Of a stretch of 64,000 bases of DNA, positions 53,169 through 62,030 are shown in pieces. Source of the DNA: Rhodococcus koreensis (GTDB lineage Bacteria; Actinomycetota; Actinomycetes; Mycobacteriales; Mycobacteriaceae). The position numbers and the translations under genes were made by a program. The DNA lies in contig NZ_FNSV01000005.1 in NCBI RefSeq assembly GCF_900105905.1, positions 4,526,001 through 4,590,000 of the forward strand, read 5' to 3'. The notes beneath the pieces are model-generated. The model was given only the letters and a program-made list of their open reading frames with translations, did no database searches and was not told where the DNA came from. Numbering within the stretch: the stretch's first letter is position 1; every line of letters starts with the position of its first letter.

Positions 53169-53933
53169 TCAGGAGGCCAGCCATTTCTTGGTGCGCCCGG
53201 GGTGGTTGGTGGCCACCCAGCTGACTCCGAGTTCGCGGCACAGTTCGACGTCGCTGCGGTTGTCGACGGTCCAGCAGTACGTGGCCCGTCCCGCGGCGGC
53301 GGCCTTGTCGACGATGTCCGGGTGTTCGTGCAGCGTTTTCACCGACGGACCGACCGCGGTGGCGCCGACGGTGGTCGCGGCTCCCCCGCCGAGGTACCGG
53401 GCGGATTCGCCGAGCAGCACGGTCGGGAGCATCGGCGCCGACCGGCGGATCCGCCACACCGCTCCGGCGGAGAACGACATCACGACGGCGCGGGAGTGGT
53501 CGGCGGACGGGGGTGCGGCGATGCCGAAACGTTGCAGTTCGGCGAGGACCTTGCTTTCGACCAGCCCGCCGAAGCGCACGGGGTGCTTGGTTTCGATGAA
53601 GAGTTTCACCGGGCGCGCCGTCCAGTCCAGGGTGAGCGCGATCAGCGCGCTCAGCTCGAGAAGTTCGGCGGGCTCCTCCTCGGTCCCGTAGTTGAACTCC
53701 GCCAGTTCCTCGAGCGTCATCTCGCTGACGACGCCGGTGCCGGTGGACGTCCGGTCGACGGTGCGGTCGTGGACGCAGACGAGGTGGCCGTCGCGGGTGA
53801 GCCGCACGTCGCATTCGAGTCCGTCCGCGCCTTCTTCCAGGGCCAGTTCGTAGGCGGCGAGCGTGTGTTCCGGCATGGCGGCGGATGCGCCTCGGTGGGC
53901 CACCACGAGGGGCCCGCGCCGGTCGGGGCTCAC
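53169..53933 (-). CDS. Glycerophosphodiester phosphodiesterase (GlpQ1-like)
   Basis: 254-residue TIM-barrel enzyme hydrolysing glycerophosphodiesters to glycerol 3-phosphate and an alcohol. Family motifs: VVAHRGASAAMPEHTLAAYELALEEGAD with catalytic His, LECDVRLTRDGHLVCVHD with metal ligands and second His, FIETKHP, and the C-terminal CWTVDNRSDVELCRELGV and WVATNHPG. No signal peptide, so cytosolic. GTG at 53933 overlaps the DUF4328 stop by 4 bases (GTGA). Equivalent to Rv3842c. Confidence 0.92.
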   Translation of the reverse strand: MSPDRRGPLVVAHRGASAAMPEHTLAAYELALEEGADGLECDVRLTRDGHLVCVHDRTVDRTSTGTGVVSEMTLEELAEFNYGTEEEPAELLELSALIALTLDWTARPVKLFIETKHPVRFGGLVESKVLAELQRFGIAAPPSADHSRAVVMSFSAGAVWRIRRSAPMLPTVLLGESARYLGGGAATTVGATAVGPSVKTLHEHPDIVDKAAAAGRATYCWTVDNRSDVELCRELGVSWVATNHPGRTKKWLAS

Positions 53934-54925
53934 GATGCGACGGCTTCCCGGTCGGCGTCCCCGGACGTCTTCTCGGCCGACTTCGCGGCGGGCTTGTCCG
54001 CATCGTTCCGCGGCAGCGGATCGGTGGCGATCACCCAGCGGGTGACGGGTTCCTTCGTGCCCTTCAGCGTCCGGCCCTCGAGCCGCCGGAGCACCATCAG
54101 CGCGAGGAGCGCGGTCGCCGAGGCGACCAGCGCCGTGAATGCGGCCAGCAGAACGCCGTCCGCCATGGCCTGCAGGCCCGGCCTGGACCGCCAGAACCAG
54201 TTGAAGAGAACGAGCACGGCACCGAAGACAAACAGACTCCACCAGGCGCGGACCAGCAGGACCGCGCGGGGGTCGCGGCGGATCACCTCGAGCAGGAAGA
54301 CTCCCGGCATCACCAGGTTCAGGCCGGGCACCGCGCACCCGACGACGACGTCGGTCGGCGTGCGGGGGTCGGACTTCTTCGCCCGGGCGAACGTGCGGCG
54401 ACGCATGCGCAGCAGCCAGCACACTCCGGCGATTCCCGACAGCAGCGCGAAGAGCATCCCGCCGGCCTGGCCGAGGAACACGGCGATGTCGGACACGGCG
54501 AGCACGGTGGGGTCGATCAGCCGGGTCCGGTTGCGGAGGAGGACGGCGTACCGGCCCAGTTCGGCGAGCACTCCGAATGCGTACAGGCCGATGGTGACGG
54601 TGAGGAAGCGCGCGGCCTTGTTTGCGAGCAGTTCCGGCCAGTCCCGGCGGGTGGAGGGGGCTTCGACGTGATCGTGGAGTCCCCAGCGGGGGATCTCGGT
54701 GTAGTGCGGGGTGGGGCTCGGCGTCGGCGGCTCGGCCGCGAGACCGCTGCGCTGCAGTGGGGACCGCGCGATCCAGCGGAATCCCCGGCTCGCGGGCGGC
54801 TGGTTGTGATCGGTCCGGACGGGCGCGAGCAGCACACCGTGGCAGCGCGGGCACCACTGCGCCGGGGCGCCGAGGACCGGCCACCGGGCCGCGCATCGCG
54901 CGCACACCTGAACGACGACGCTCAT
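53930..54925 (-). CDS. DUF4328-type membrane protein with zinc ribbon (Rv3843c-like)
   Basis: 331 residues. N-terminal CARC...CPRC zinc ribbon (about 8-28), a polar linker, then about six membrane helices (about 110-290) with the DUF4328 pattern GLYAFGVLAELGRYAVLLRN and FLLEVIRRDPRA. Polar C-terminal tail. ATG at 54925 with GGAGGG upstream. Forms an operon with the GlpQ1-like gene, as Rv3843c-Rv3842c. Function unknown. Confidence 0.85.
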   Translation of the reverse strand: MSVVVQVCARCAARWPVLGAPAQWCPRCHGVLLAPVRTDHNQPPASRGFRWIARSPLQRSGLAAEPPTPSPTPHYTEIPRWGLHDHVEAPSTRRDWPELLANKAARFLTVTIGLYAFGVLAELGRYAVLLRNRTRLIDPTVLAVSDIAVFLGQAGGMLFALLSGIAGVCWLLRMRRRTFARAKKSDPRTPTDVVVGCAVPGLNLVMPGVFLLEVIRRDPRAVLLVRAWWSLFVFGAVLVLFNWFWRSRPGLQAMADGVLLAAFTALVASATALLALMVLRRLEGRTLKGTKEPVTRWVIATDPLPRNDADKPAAKSAEKTSGDADREAVAS

Positions 54926-55381
54926 GCCCTCCGCACCCACTTCACATTGCCGATTCTGTCACGGCCCGCGAATACGGGCAGCCCACGACCGAATCGTCCT
55001 TTTTGGGGAGAATGTGTGAGCTGCACCACCGGAAATGCCGAGTTATCCACAGTTTCCACAGGTTCATACACAGTTATGGACAGTGTGAGTGGTGCTTATA
55101 CACAGGTCAGAGCGCATGTGAATCCGGGATTGTTGACAGCTTCGGGTGAACGGTCCACAACGGTGGATGAATTTGACATCGCAGCTCGGTGAACATTCGG
55201 ACTCGGTGACCGACGGCTCGGCCCGGAATTACCCCTCCAGTTCGGATCGCCCGCGAAGCGACCCGAGAACTCCGGACCGGCCGTCGTCTCCCCCACCTGT
55301 GCCGGGCGAAAATGTCCCGACACTTGATCTGACGCAGCCCGGCGCGGTTTGGTTCCACCCAATCTGTAATCTCGGAAACCG
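54926..55381. other. 456-bp divergent intergenic region
   Basis: No supported ORF. It holds promoters for the DUF4328 gene and the divergent membrane protein gene. Its middle is AT-rich for this genome and contains the DnaA-box-like series at 55043-55104, plus weaker matches near 55151 and 55162. Confidence 0.7.
55043..55104 (+). other. Array of DnaA-box-like 9-mers
   Basis: Same-orientation 9-mers: TTATCCACA at 55043 (perfect), GTTTCCACA at 55052 (7/9), TCATACACA at 55064 (8/9), TTATGGACA at 55074 (8/9), TTATACACA at 55096 (perfect to TTATNCACA). Start positions fall at steps of about 9-12 or 22 bp, close to helical phase. No dnaA or dnaN is nearby, so it is not the expected oriC. Confidence 0.6.
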
Positions 55382-57163
55382 ATGACGGAAGACGCCGGAT
55401 CGCGGTGGGACCTCGGGCCCGCCCGTGTCCTCCGGGTGGCCGCCGCCCTGATCGTGGTGCAACTTCTCGTGCGGACGTGGGTTGCCGCGAACAGCGACTT
55501 CTACTGGGACGACCTGATCCTCGCCGGGCGCGGCGGCAGCCTCCCCCTGCTCTCGGGCGACCTCCTGCTCTACGACCACGACGGTCACCTCATGCCGGGG
55601 GCCTTCGTGGTGGCGGGTATCGCGACGCGGATCGCGCCGTATCAGTGGATCCTGCCGATGCTGACGATGGTCGTGCTGCAGGCGGTGGCGTCGTACGCGG
55701 TGTTCCGGTTGCTTCGCAAGATCCTCGGCCCGCGGCCCGTGCTGCTGGTTCCGCTGGCGCTGTATCTGTTCTCTCCGCTGACCGTGCCGGCGTTCGCGTG
55801 GTGGGCGGCGGCGCTCAACGCGCTGCCTCTGCAGATCGCGCTGGCGTGGGTGGCCGGCGACGCCCTCGAACTGTGCCGCACCGGACGGCGGCGGTACGCC
55901 GTGTCGGGCACGCTCGTGCTGATCGTGTCGCTGCTGTTCTTCGAAAAGTCCGTCGTCGTCCCGTTCGCCGCGTTCGCGACCGTCGCCCTGCTCGCGCACG
56001 TCGGCGAGCGGGAGCGGCCGGTGCGGTCGACGTTGCGGCGGGGCGCGGCCCTGTGGATCCCGTCGGCGGCGGTGCTCGCGGTGTGGGCCGGCTTCTACTT
56101 CTCCACCGTCGCGTCGCAGTGGGAATGGGCGGGGGCGTCGCGCGCGTTGGAGTTGCTCCACCACGGCACGTCGCTCGGCCTGCTGCCCACGTTCGTGGGT
56201 GGGCCGTGGACGTGGGAGCGGTGGATTCCGAGTCCCCCGTGGGCGTCCCCGTCGACGTCGCTGGAGGTGGTCGGCTGGGTCGTTCTCGTCGCGGCGGTCG
56301 TCGCGACGGTCCGGCCGAAGCGGCGGATCGGCTGGGTGTGGGTGCTCACCGCCGGGTACTTCCTGCTGTCGGTGACGGCGATGGTCGTCACGCGGTGGGG
56401 CGCGGACACCACGTACGAACTCGCGCAGACCCTGCGCTACTTCACCGACACCGCGGTGATCCTCGCGATCGCCGTCGCCGTGATCGCCCGTGCACCCCGT
56501 CGCCGAGCCGAGCCGGTCCGGTTGCGGCCGCTGGTGGCGGCCGGTGCCGTGGTCGCGTTCGTCGCGAGCAGCCTGTGGTCGACGTACACGTTCACCCGCA
56601 GCTGGGAGGAGAACCCGACCACCGACTACCTCGCGACCGCGCGGGCGTCGCTCGCCGACCGGGACGACGCGCCGATCCTCCAGCAGCCCACGTCCATCTG
56701 GGTGCTGTTGCCGGTGGCGTACCCGAACAACCTGGTGAGCCGGGTCTTCGCCCCGCTCCGCGACCGCCCCGCGTTCTCCGACAGCACCCCGGACCTCCGG
56801 ATGATCGACGACGCCGGTTCGGTGGTCGACGCCCAGGTGACGTGGGTGCGCGCGATCGAGCCCGGAACCGTCCCGGACTGCGGGCACCTGGTGGACCGGC
56901 GCAGTTTCGAGCCGATTCCCCTCGACGGGCCGCTGACCGGCTGGGAGTGGACAGCGCAGCTCAACTACCTGGCCACGGCAGACGGTGAGATCGCCGTCGC
57001 GATGGAAGACGGCAGCCCGGTGCGGGTGCCGGTGCACCGCGGCCCGAACTCGGTGTTCGTGCGGCTCACCGGCGGCGGTCAGAGCCTGCGCGTGAGCACC
57101 CTGACCCCGGACCTGTCCGTGTGCATCGGGGTGGGCCCGGTCGGGGTGGTCGTGCCGAAGTAG
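55382..57163 (+). CDS. Large polytopic membrane protein, GT-C-like, unknown function
   Basis: 593 residues. About eleven hydrophobic helices in residues 15-405 and a soluble C-terminal domain of about 185 residues. An acidic YWDDLILAGRGG motif in the first loop recalls the aspartate-bearing first loop of GT-C glycosyltransferases such as Emb and Aft proteins, but identity cannot be claimed. ATG at 55382. Its TAG abuts the stop of the convergent S49 peptidase gene (TAGCTA). Confidence 0.7.
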   Translation: MTEDAGSRWDLGPARVLRVAAALIVVQLLVRTWVAANSDFYWDDLILAGRGGSLPLLSGDLLLYDHDGHLMPGAFVVAGIATRIAPYQWILPMLTMVVLQAVASYAVFRLLRKILGPRPVLLVPLALYLFSPLTVPAFAWWAAALNALPLQIALAWVAGDALELCRTGRRRYAVSGTLVLIVSLLFFEKSVVVPFAAFATVALLAHVGERERPVRSTLRRGAALWIPSAAVLAVWAGFYFSTVASQWEWAGASRALELLHHGTSLGLLPTFVGGPWTWERWIPSPPWASPSTSLEVVGWVVLVAAVVATVRPKRRIGWVWVLTAGYFLLSVTAMVVTRWGADTTYELAQTLRYFTDTAVILAIAVAVIARAPRRRAEPVRLRPLVAAGAVVAFVASSLWSTYTFTRSWEENPTTDYLATARASLADRDDAPILQQPTSIWVLLPVAYPNNLVSRVFAPLRDRPAFSDSTPDLRMIDDAGSVVDAQVTWVRAIEPGTVPDCGHLVDRRSFEPIPLDGPLTGWEWTAQLNYLATADGEIAVAMEDGSPVRVPVHRGPNSVFVRLTGGGQSLRVSTLTPDLSVCIGVGPVGVVVPK

Positions 57164-58030
57164 CTACCGCCCGTACCGCGACCAGGCGACGCGGGTGTTC
57201 GCCGCACCGACGATCGCGGCGGCCACGTCGTCCCAGCTCGCGGCGGGCAGCCCGAGTTTCGCGAAGAGGGAGCGGCGCGGCCCGGTCATCTCGATCGTGG
57301 CGTCGGGGAACCGCTTCTCCACCACCTCGCGCAGTGTGCCGATCCCGTCGACGATGCCGAGTTCGACGGCTCGGCGCCCCAGCCAGACGTCGCCGTCGAA
57401 GAGTTCCGCCTCGGCCGCCTTCAGCTTGTCCCCGCGGCGACCGACCACCCAGTCGCGGAACTCGTCGTGGATGCCTTCCTGGATCTGTTCGAGCCACTGC
57501 ACGTCCTCGGACTTCTCCGCGAAGAACGGGTCGAGGCGGGCCTTCGCCTCGCCTGCCGAATGCAGCCGTCGTTCGATGCCCAGGCGGTCGATCAGTTCGG
57601 AGAACCCGAATCCCGCCGAGATGACGCCGACGGAGCCGACCACCGAGGTGGCGGTCGCGTAGATTTCGTCGGCCGCGCAGGCCAGCCAGTAGCCGCCGGA
57701 CGCGACGACGTCCTCGCAGAACGCGAGCACGGGCAGTTCGTGTTCGGTGGCGAGCTGGCGGATGCGGGCGGCGATGTATTCGCTCTGCGTCGGAGATCCG
57801 CCGGGACTGTTGATCAGCAGCGCCACCGCCTTCGCGCCGTGCGTGGTGAACGCGCGCCGCAACGGTTCCTCGACGGACTCGGCGCTCAGCACGCGCCCGA
57901 AACCCGCTCCGCCGGACGCGATCATCCCCTGCAGCCGCACCACAGGGACCACCCCGGCGGCGGAGCCCCCGAACGCGTCGGGCAGCTTGTCGGCCAGCGG
58001 TTTCGGCAGGTTCAGTGGGATCTTCGCCAT
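57164..58030 (-). CDS. S49-family signal-peptide-peptidase-like serine protease
   Basis: 288 residues. S49 motifs: LLINSPGGSPTQSEYIAARI near residue 72, nucleophile Ser in VVASGGYWLACAADEIYA near 110, and the catalytic-Lys region GEAKARLDPFF near 160, followed by GRRAVELGIVDGIG. No clear transmembrane anchor, so a SppA-like enzyme of the short type; likely role is degradation of signal peptides or membrane-linked fragments. ATG at 58030. Divergent from the LLM gene, 41 bp apart. Confidence 0.9.
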   Translation of the reverse strand: MAKIPLNLPKPLADKLPDAFGGSAAGVVPVVRLQGMIASGGAGFGRVLSAESVEEPLRRAFTTHGAKAVALLINSPGGSPTQSEYIAARIRQLATEHELPVLAFCEDVVASGGYWLACAADEIYATATSVVGSVGVISAGFGFSELIDRLGIERRLHSAGEAKARLDPFFAEKSEDVQWLEQIQEGIHDEFRDWVVGRRGDKLKAAEAELFDGDVWLGRRAVELGIVDGIGTLREVVEKRFPDATIEMTGPRRSLFAKLGLPAASWDDVAAAIVGAANTRVAWSRYGR

Positions 58031-58071
58031 GAAATCAGCGTACCGATCAGGGATCGGGCAGAGTGGTTCGC

Positions 58072-59001
58072 ATGGAGTTGCGAATCTTTACCGAACCCCA
58101 GCAGGGTGCCACCTACGATGATCTTCTGGCGGTGGCGCAGGCCGCCGAACGTTTCGGGTACGGCGCGTTCTTCCGCTCGGATCACTACCTCGCGATGAAC
58201 ACCGAGGGCCTGCCCGGACCGACGGATGCGTGGATCACGCTGGCGGGCATCGCCCGGGAGACGTCCACGATCCGCCTCGGCACCCTCGTCACGTCCGCGA
58301 CGTTCCGGCACCCGGGGCCGCTGGCGATCTCGGTGGCGCAGGTGGATCAGATGAGCGGCGGTCGCGTCGACCTCGGCATCGGCGCCGGCTGGTACGAGGA
58401 GGAGCACCATGCGTACGGCATCCCGTTCCCGCCGCTGAAGGAGCGGTTCGAGCGGCTCGAGGAGTCCCTCGCCGTGATCACCGGACTGTGGCGCACTCCG
58501 CTCGGGGAGACGTTCTCCTACGACGGGACGCATCTGGCGGTCAAGAATTCGCCGGCACTCCCGAAGCCGCGGCAGCCGCAGGGTCCGCCCGTCCTGATCG
58601 GCGGCACCGGTAAGAAGAAGACCCCCGCGCTGGCCGCGAAGTACGCGAGCGAGTTCAACGTCCCGTTCCAGTCGATCGACGAGACGCGGGAGGTGTTCGA
58701 ACGGGTCCGGGTCGCGTGCAAGACGATCGACCGGGACCCCGAGGAGTTGGTGTACTCCAACGCGCTCGTCCTGTGCTGCGGGCGGACGGAGGAGGAGATC
58801 GCGAAGCGCGCCCTCAACATCGGACGTGAGGTGAGCGAACTGCGGGAGAACGGCCTCGCCGGGTCGCCTGCCGAACTCGTCGACAAGATCGGCCGTTACG
58901 CAGAGGCCGGGTCGCAACGGATCTACCTGCAGACCCTCGACCTCGGCGACCTCGACCACCTGGAACTGGTCGCCGGCGAGGTCGTCCCGCAGCTGAGCTA
59001 G
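58072..59001 (+). CDS. LLM class F420-dependent oxidoreductase
   Basis: 309 residues of the luciferase-like fold. Marks: ELRIFTEPQQGATYDDLLAVAQAAE, FFRSDHYLAM, IRLGTLVTSATFRHPGPLAISVAQVDQMSGGRVDLGIGAGWYEEEH, and PPVLIGGTGKKKTPALAAKYA. ATG at 58072 chosen; a GTG nine bases upstream is possible. Different subgroup from the enzyme at 11118-12107. Substrate unknown. Confidence 0.88.
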   Translation: MELRIFTEPQQGATYDDLLAVAQAAERFGYGAFFRSDHYLAMNTEGLPGPTDAWITLAGIARETSTIRLGTLVTSATFRHPGPLAISVAQVDQMSGGRVDLGIGAGWYEEEHHAYGIPFPPLKERFERLEESLAVITGLWRTPLGETFSYDGTHLAVKNSPALPKPRQPQGPPVLIGGTGKKKTPALAAKYASEFNVPFQSIDETREVFERVRVACKTIDRDPEELVYSNALVLCCGRTEEEIAKRALNIGREVSELRENGLAGSPAELVDKIGRYAEAGSQRIYLQTLDLGDLDHLELVAGEVVPQLS

Positions 59002-59154
59002 GCGGAGGCGGAACCGCCCGTCACACCGTCCGTTCGAGACCGGCACGTTGGTTCGGCGGGCTCAGCAACGTTCCGTTCCCTCTCCGGCGGTGGAATGCTC
59101 GAGGTACGTCCGGAACGGCCGTGCGTCGACTCCACGAGGAGATGAACAGGTGCG

Positions 59155-59466
59155 ATGAAGTACGTGATTACGTGGACGGTGCGTGAGGGCGGTTCCGCCG
59201 CCGAGAACGAGGAGGCCGCACGGCGGAGCCTCGAAGTGTTCGCAAGATGGACGCCGGCCGAAGGGGCGAACTTCCATCAGTTCCTCGGCCGCCTGGACGG
59301 CACCGGCGGATTCGCGTTCGTCGAGGCGGACGATCCGAACGACATCCTGGACGGTCCGACGAAGTTCGGGCCCTTCTTCGAGTTCCACGTCTACCCGGTT
59401 GCCGACATCGCCGTCACCACGCAGGCCGCGCAGCACGCGGTCGAATTCCGGGGTGCGATCAGCTGA
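59155..59466 (+). CDS. DUF3303-family small protein
   Basis: 103 residues. A single ferredoxin-like alpha/beta domain: MKYVITWTVREG, ARRSLEVFARWTP, HQFLGRLDGTGGFAFVEADDPNDI, FGPFFEFHVYPVADI. This is the DUF3303 pattern, related to dimeric alpha-beta barrel proteins; no activity assigned. ATG at 59155; the 153 bp upstream show nothing else. Convergent with the Rv1733c-like gene. Confidence 0.8.
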   Translation: MKYVITWTVREGGSAAENEEAARRSLEVFARWTPAEGANFHQFLGRLDGTGGFAFVEADDPNDILDGPTKFGPFFEFHVYPVADIAVTTQAAQHAVEFRGAIS

Positions 59467-59473
59467 TCCCGGC

Positions 59474-60067
59474 TCAGTGCCGGGTGGTCGAATCCAGGAA
59501 CTGGCGGAGGTCGCGATCCCACTGCGCGTCGCGGGAGCGGTTCAGGGAGGCGCGGCAGATGAGGAAGCCGGACAGCGCGATCATCATCACCGCGAACCAG
59601 GTGAACAGTCCGGCGATCACGCCGGCCACGCGGGCGGCGGACGACGACATCGGTTCGGTGGTGAGGTTGCCGTCGGCGTTGACCCAGATGTCCTGCTTCG
59701 TTCCCGAAGGAGTTGCGGGGTCGACCGTGATGTCGGCGTGCCGGGTTTCGTCACCCCAGGCCCACTTGGCGGGGGCGGTGTCGACGCCCGACGGTGCGAC
59801 GTCGGAGGTGACGGACACACCGGTGGAGTCGGCGAGCGTGGTGGCGGTGACGGTGCGGTAGTCCGCGACCTGCTTCTCCGCCAGCGTCAGCTGACTGTCG
59901 ATGGTCCGGGCGCCCACGAGGATGGCGAGGGGCAGCATCGCGAAGGCGAGCACCACGACCGCGAGGGTGAGCATGTTCTCGATCCGGTCCGAGCGCCGGA
60001 GAAGCGGGTTGTGCCGCTGACGAGCCGACCGCTTGCGCAGCCCTCGTGGTTGAGAGTTGTTCCACAT
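59474..60067 (-). CDS. Rv1733c-like membrane protein
   Basis: 197 residues. Two transmembrane helices (about 33-53 and 147-168) bracket an external domain of about 95 residues. The N-terminal pattern NPLLRRSDRIENMLTLAVVVLAF and the C-terminal FLICRASLNRSRDAQWDRDLRQF are typical of the actinobacterial Rv1733c family. ATG or GTG near 60067. Function unknown; family members are often stress-induced. Confidence 0.8.
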   Translation of the reverse strand: MWNNSQPRGLRKRSARQRHNPLLRRSDRIENMLTLAVVVLAFAMLPLAILVGARTIDSQLTLAEKQVADYRTVTATTLADSTGVSVTSDVAPSGVDTAPAKWAWGDETRHADITVDPATPSGTKQDIWVNADGNLTTEPMSSSAARVAGVIAGLFTWFAVMMIALSGFLICRASLNRSRDAQWDRDLRQFLDSTTRH

Positions 60068-60175
60068 TCCGGATCCGGTCCTCTCGCCGACAATTCCCTA
60101 CCATCCAGGGTCGTACGCAAGGCAAACAAGATCAAGTCGATCCGGTGTGTTATTGGGCACTGTGCCGTAATACAC

Positions 60176-61117
60176 TCATCTGCTCTCCGCCATCTCACGA
60201 TGCTCCTTGGGGCTCACTCCGCGCACGCGTTTGAACGCCGCACTCAACGCGAATGCACTCCCGTATCCCACCCGTTGCGCCACCGACGCGACCGTGGCGT
60301 CGGGTTCGCGGAGCAGATCCGCGGCCAGGGACAGCCGCCAGCCTGCGAGGAAGGTCATAGGCGGTTCGCCGACGAGTTCCGTGAACCGGCGGGCGAGGGC
60401 CGCCCGCGACAGGCCGGTTTCCGCGGCGAGCGACTCCACCGTCCACTGGTGTGAGGGGTTGTTCTGCAGGATGCGCATCGCCTTGCCGACCACCGGGTCG
60501 CCCTGCGCCCGCACCCAGGACGGCGCTTCGGCCGCCGGCCTCGCGAACCAGGCGCGCAGCACGGCGATCAGCAGCAGGTCGAGGAGGCGGTCGAGGACCG
60601 CTTCCTGCCCGGGCTCGTCGCGCACCACTTCGTCGTGCATGAGCGTGACGAGCCGGGAGTCCCAGTCGGCGCGGCGTTGCACGACGAGTTCGGGGAGCGC
60701 GGACAGCAGTCGCCGGCTGATCTCGCCGGGGGTTTGATACGTGCCGGTCAGCATGACCGTGCGGCCGTTCGCGCTGTTGCCCCAGGTGCGCACGCCGAGG
60801 TCCATCGCCTCGGCGAGCGGTTCGCCGCGGAGCGTCGTGCAACTCTGGTCGGGGTTGATGATCACGTGCGGCGGGGTGTCCGGGTGGTCGGCGATGACGT
60901 ACCGCTCGGGGCCGCGGATGATCGCGACGTCGCCTTCGGTGAGCTGCACCGGTTCGCCGGTGTGCGGGAGGATCCAGGCTTCGCCGCGGCCCATCGCGAC
61001 GAGGCTGAGCGGCGCGTGGTCGTCGATCTGCAGCGACCACGGCGGTTCCATGATCGATCGGAGCACGAATGCTCCGGCGGCGCGGGGACCACTGATGAGA
61101 CCGGCGAGGGGATCCAC
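60176..61117 (-). CDS. AraC-family transcriptional regulator with cupin domain
   Basis: 313 residues. The N-terminal cupin-type sensor (about 1-190; DDHAPLSLVAMGRGEAWILPHTGEPVQL, GDVAIIRGPERYVIAD) precedes a C-terminal double helix-turn-helix (about 215-310; QWTVESLAAETGLSRAALARRFTELVGEPPMTFLAGWRL, VASVAQRVGYGSAFALSAAFKRVRGVSPKEHR). GTG at 61117. Divergent from the NmrA-like gene with 80 bp between, so it probably controls that pair. Confidence 0.92.
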   Translation of the reverse strand: MDPLAGLISGPRAAGAFVLRSIMEPPWSLQIDDHAPLSLVAMGRGEAWILPHTGEPVQLTEGDVAIIRGPERYVIADHPDTPPHVIINPDQSCTTLRGEPLAEAMDLGVRTWGNSANGRTVMLTGTYQTPGEISRRLLSALPELVVQRRADWDSRLVTLMHDEVVRDEPGQEAVLDRLLDLLLIAVLRAWFARPAAEAPSWVRAQGDPVVGKAMRILQNNPSHQWTVESLAAETGLSRAALARRFTELVGEPPMTFLAGWRLSLAADLLREPDATVASVAQRVGYGSAFALSAAFKRVRGVSPKEHREMAESR

Positions 61118-61197
61118 ACGTTCAGCGTAGACGCTCGCGTATGGAACAGCGCTTTTCAACCATGGAAAGTCTCGCTGCCGCCGTCTTGACTGAAAAC

Positions 61198-62028
61198 ATG
61201 ACAACGACTCCGCACACCCTCGTCCTCACCGCCACCGGCAAGGTCGGCAGCCGCGTCCTTGCCCGGCTCACCGCCGCAGGCGTGCCCGCCCGCGGCGCCT
61301 CCCGGGCCGGCACTCCCCCGTTCGACTGGGAGAACCGGGACACCTGGCTTCCGGCGCTCGACGGCATCACCTCGGTGTACATCGCGTACTACCCGGATCT
61401 CGCGGTGCCGGGAGCGGCGGAGGCCGTCGAGGAGTTCGCCGGCCTGGCCGTCGCGAACGGGGCGCGTCGCCTCGTCCTGCTGTCCGGTCGCGGTGAAACC
61501 GAGGCGGAGCGTGGCGAACTCGCGATCCGCACGGCGGGCGCCGAGTGGACGATCCTGCGGTCCAGTTGGTTCGGCCAGAATTTCGGCGAAAGTTTCATGC
61601 TCGACTCGCTGCTCACCGGCGACCTCGCGCTGCCCGTCGACGGGCACGTGCTCGAACCGTTCGTCGACGCGGACGATCTCGCCGAGATCGCCGTCGCCGC
61701 ATTGACCGAGGACGGTCACGCCGGCGAACTCTACGAACTGACCGGGCCCCGATTGCTGTCGTTCGGCGACGCCGTCGCCGAGATCGCGGAGGCAACCGGC
61801 CGCGAAATCCGATACACGCCAGTTACTTCGGAGGAGTACTCGACGGCGCTGGCAGGCCAGGGGGTACCGTCCGACGCGATCGGCCTGCTCACCTACCTGT
61901 TCGACGAGGTGCTGGACGGACGCAACGCCTCACTCACCGACGGGGTGGAACGCGCACTGGGGCGCGCGCCCCGCGACTTCACCGACTACGTCCGCGCCGC
62001 AGCAGCGGCCGGGGTCTGGAGGGTTTGA
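61198..62028 (+). CDS. NmrA-like NAD(P)-binding protein
   Basis: 276 residues, atypical short-chain dehydrogenase fold. TLVLTATGKVGSRVLARLTAAG at the N terminus is the TGxxGxxV dinucleotide motif; RLVLLSGRGETEAE, LRSSWFGQNFGESF and VDADDLAEIAVAAL follow the NmrA/YtfG pattern. Could be an NAD(P)H quinone reductase or redox sensor. ATG at 61198 chosen over 61141. The next gene starts 2 bp after the stop. Confidence 0.88.
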   Translation: MTTTPHTLVLTATGKVGSRVLARLTAAGVPARGASRAGTPPFDWENRDTWLPALDGITSVYIAYYPDLAVPGAAEAVEEFAGLAVANGARRLVLLSGRGETEAERGELAIRTAGAEWTILRSSWFGQNFGESFMLDSLLTGDLALPVDGHVLEPFVDADDLAEIAVAALTEDGHAGELYELTGPRLLSFGDAVAEIAEATGREIRYTPVTSEEYSTALAGQGVPSDAIGLLTYLFDEVLDGRNASLTDGVERALGRAPRDFTDYVRAAAAAGVWRV

Positions 62029-62030
62029 TC

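Noticed and set aside
54926..55381. Chromosomal replication origin
   Set aside because: DnaA-box-like sites are present but no dnaA, dnaN, recF or gyrB flanks the region; the surrounding order matches the Rv3842c-Rv3843c neighbourhood.
61141..61197. Earlier ATG for the NmrA-like gene
   Set aside because: It would place 19 extra residues before the Rossmann strand and uses most of the divergent promoter; ATG 61198 starts right at the conserved fold.
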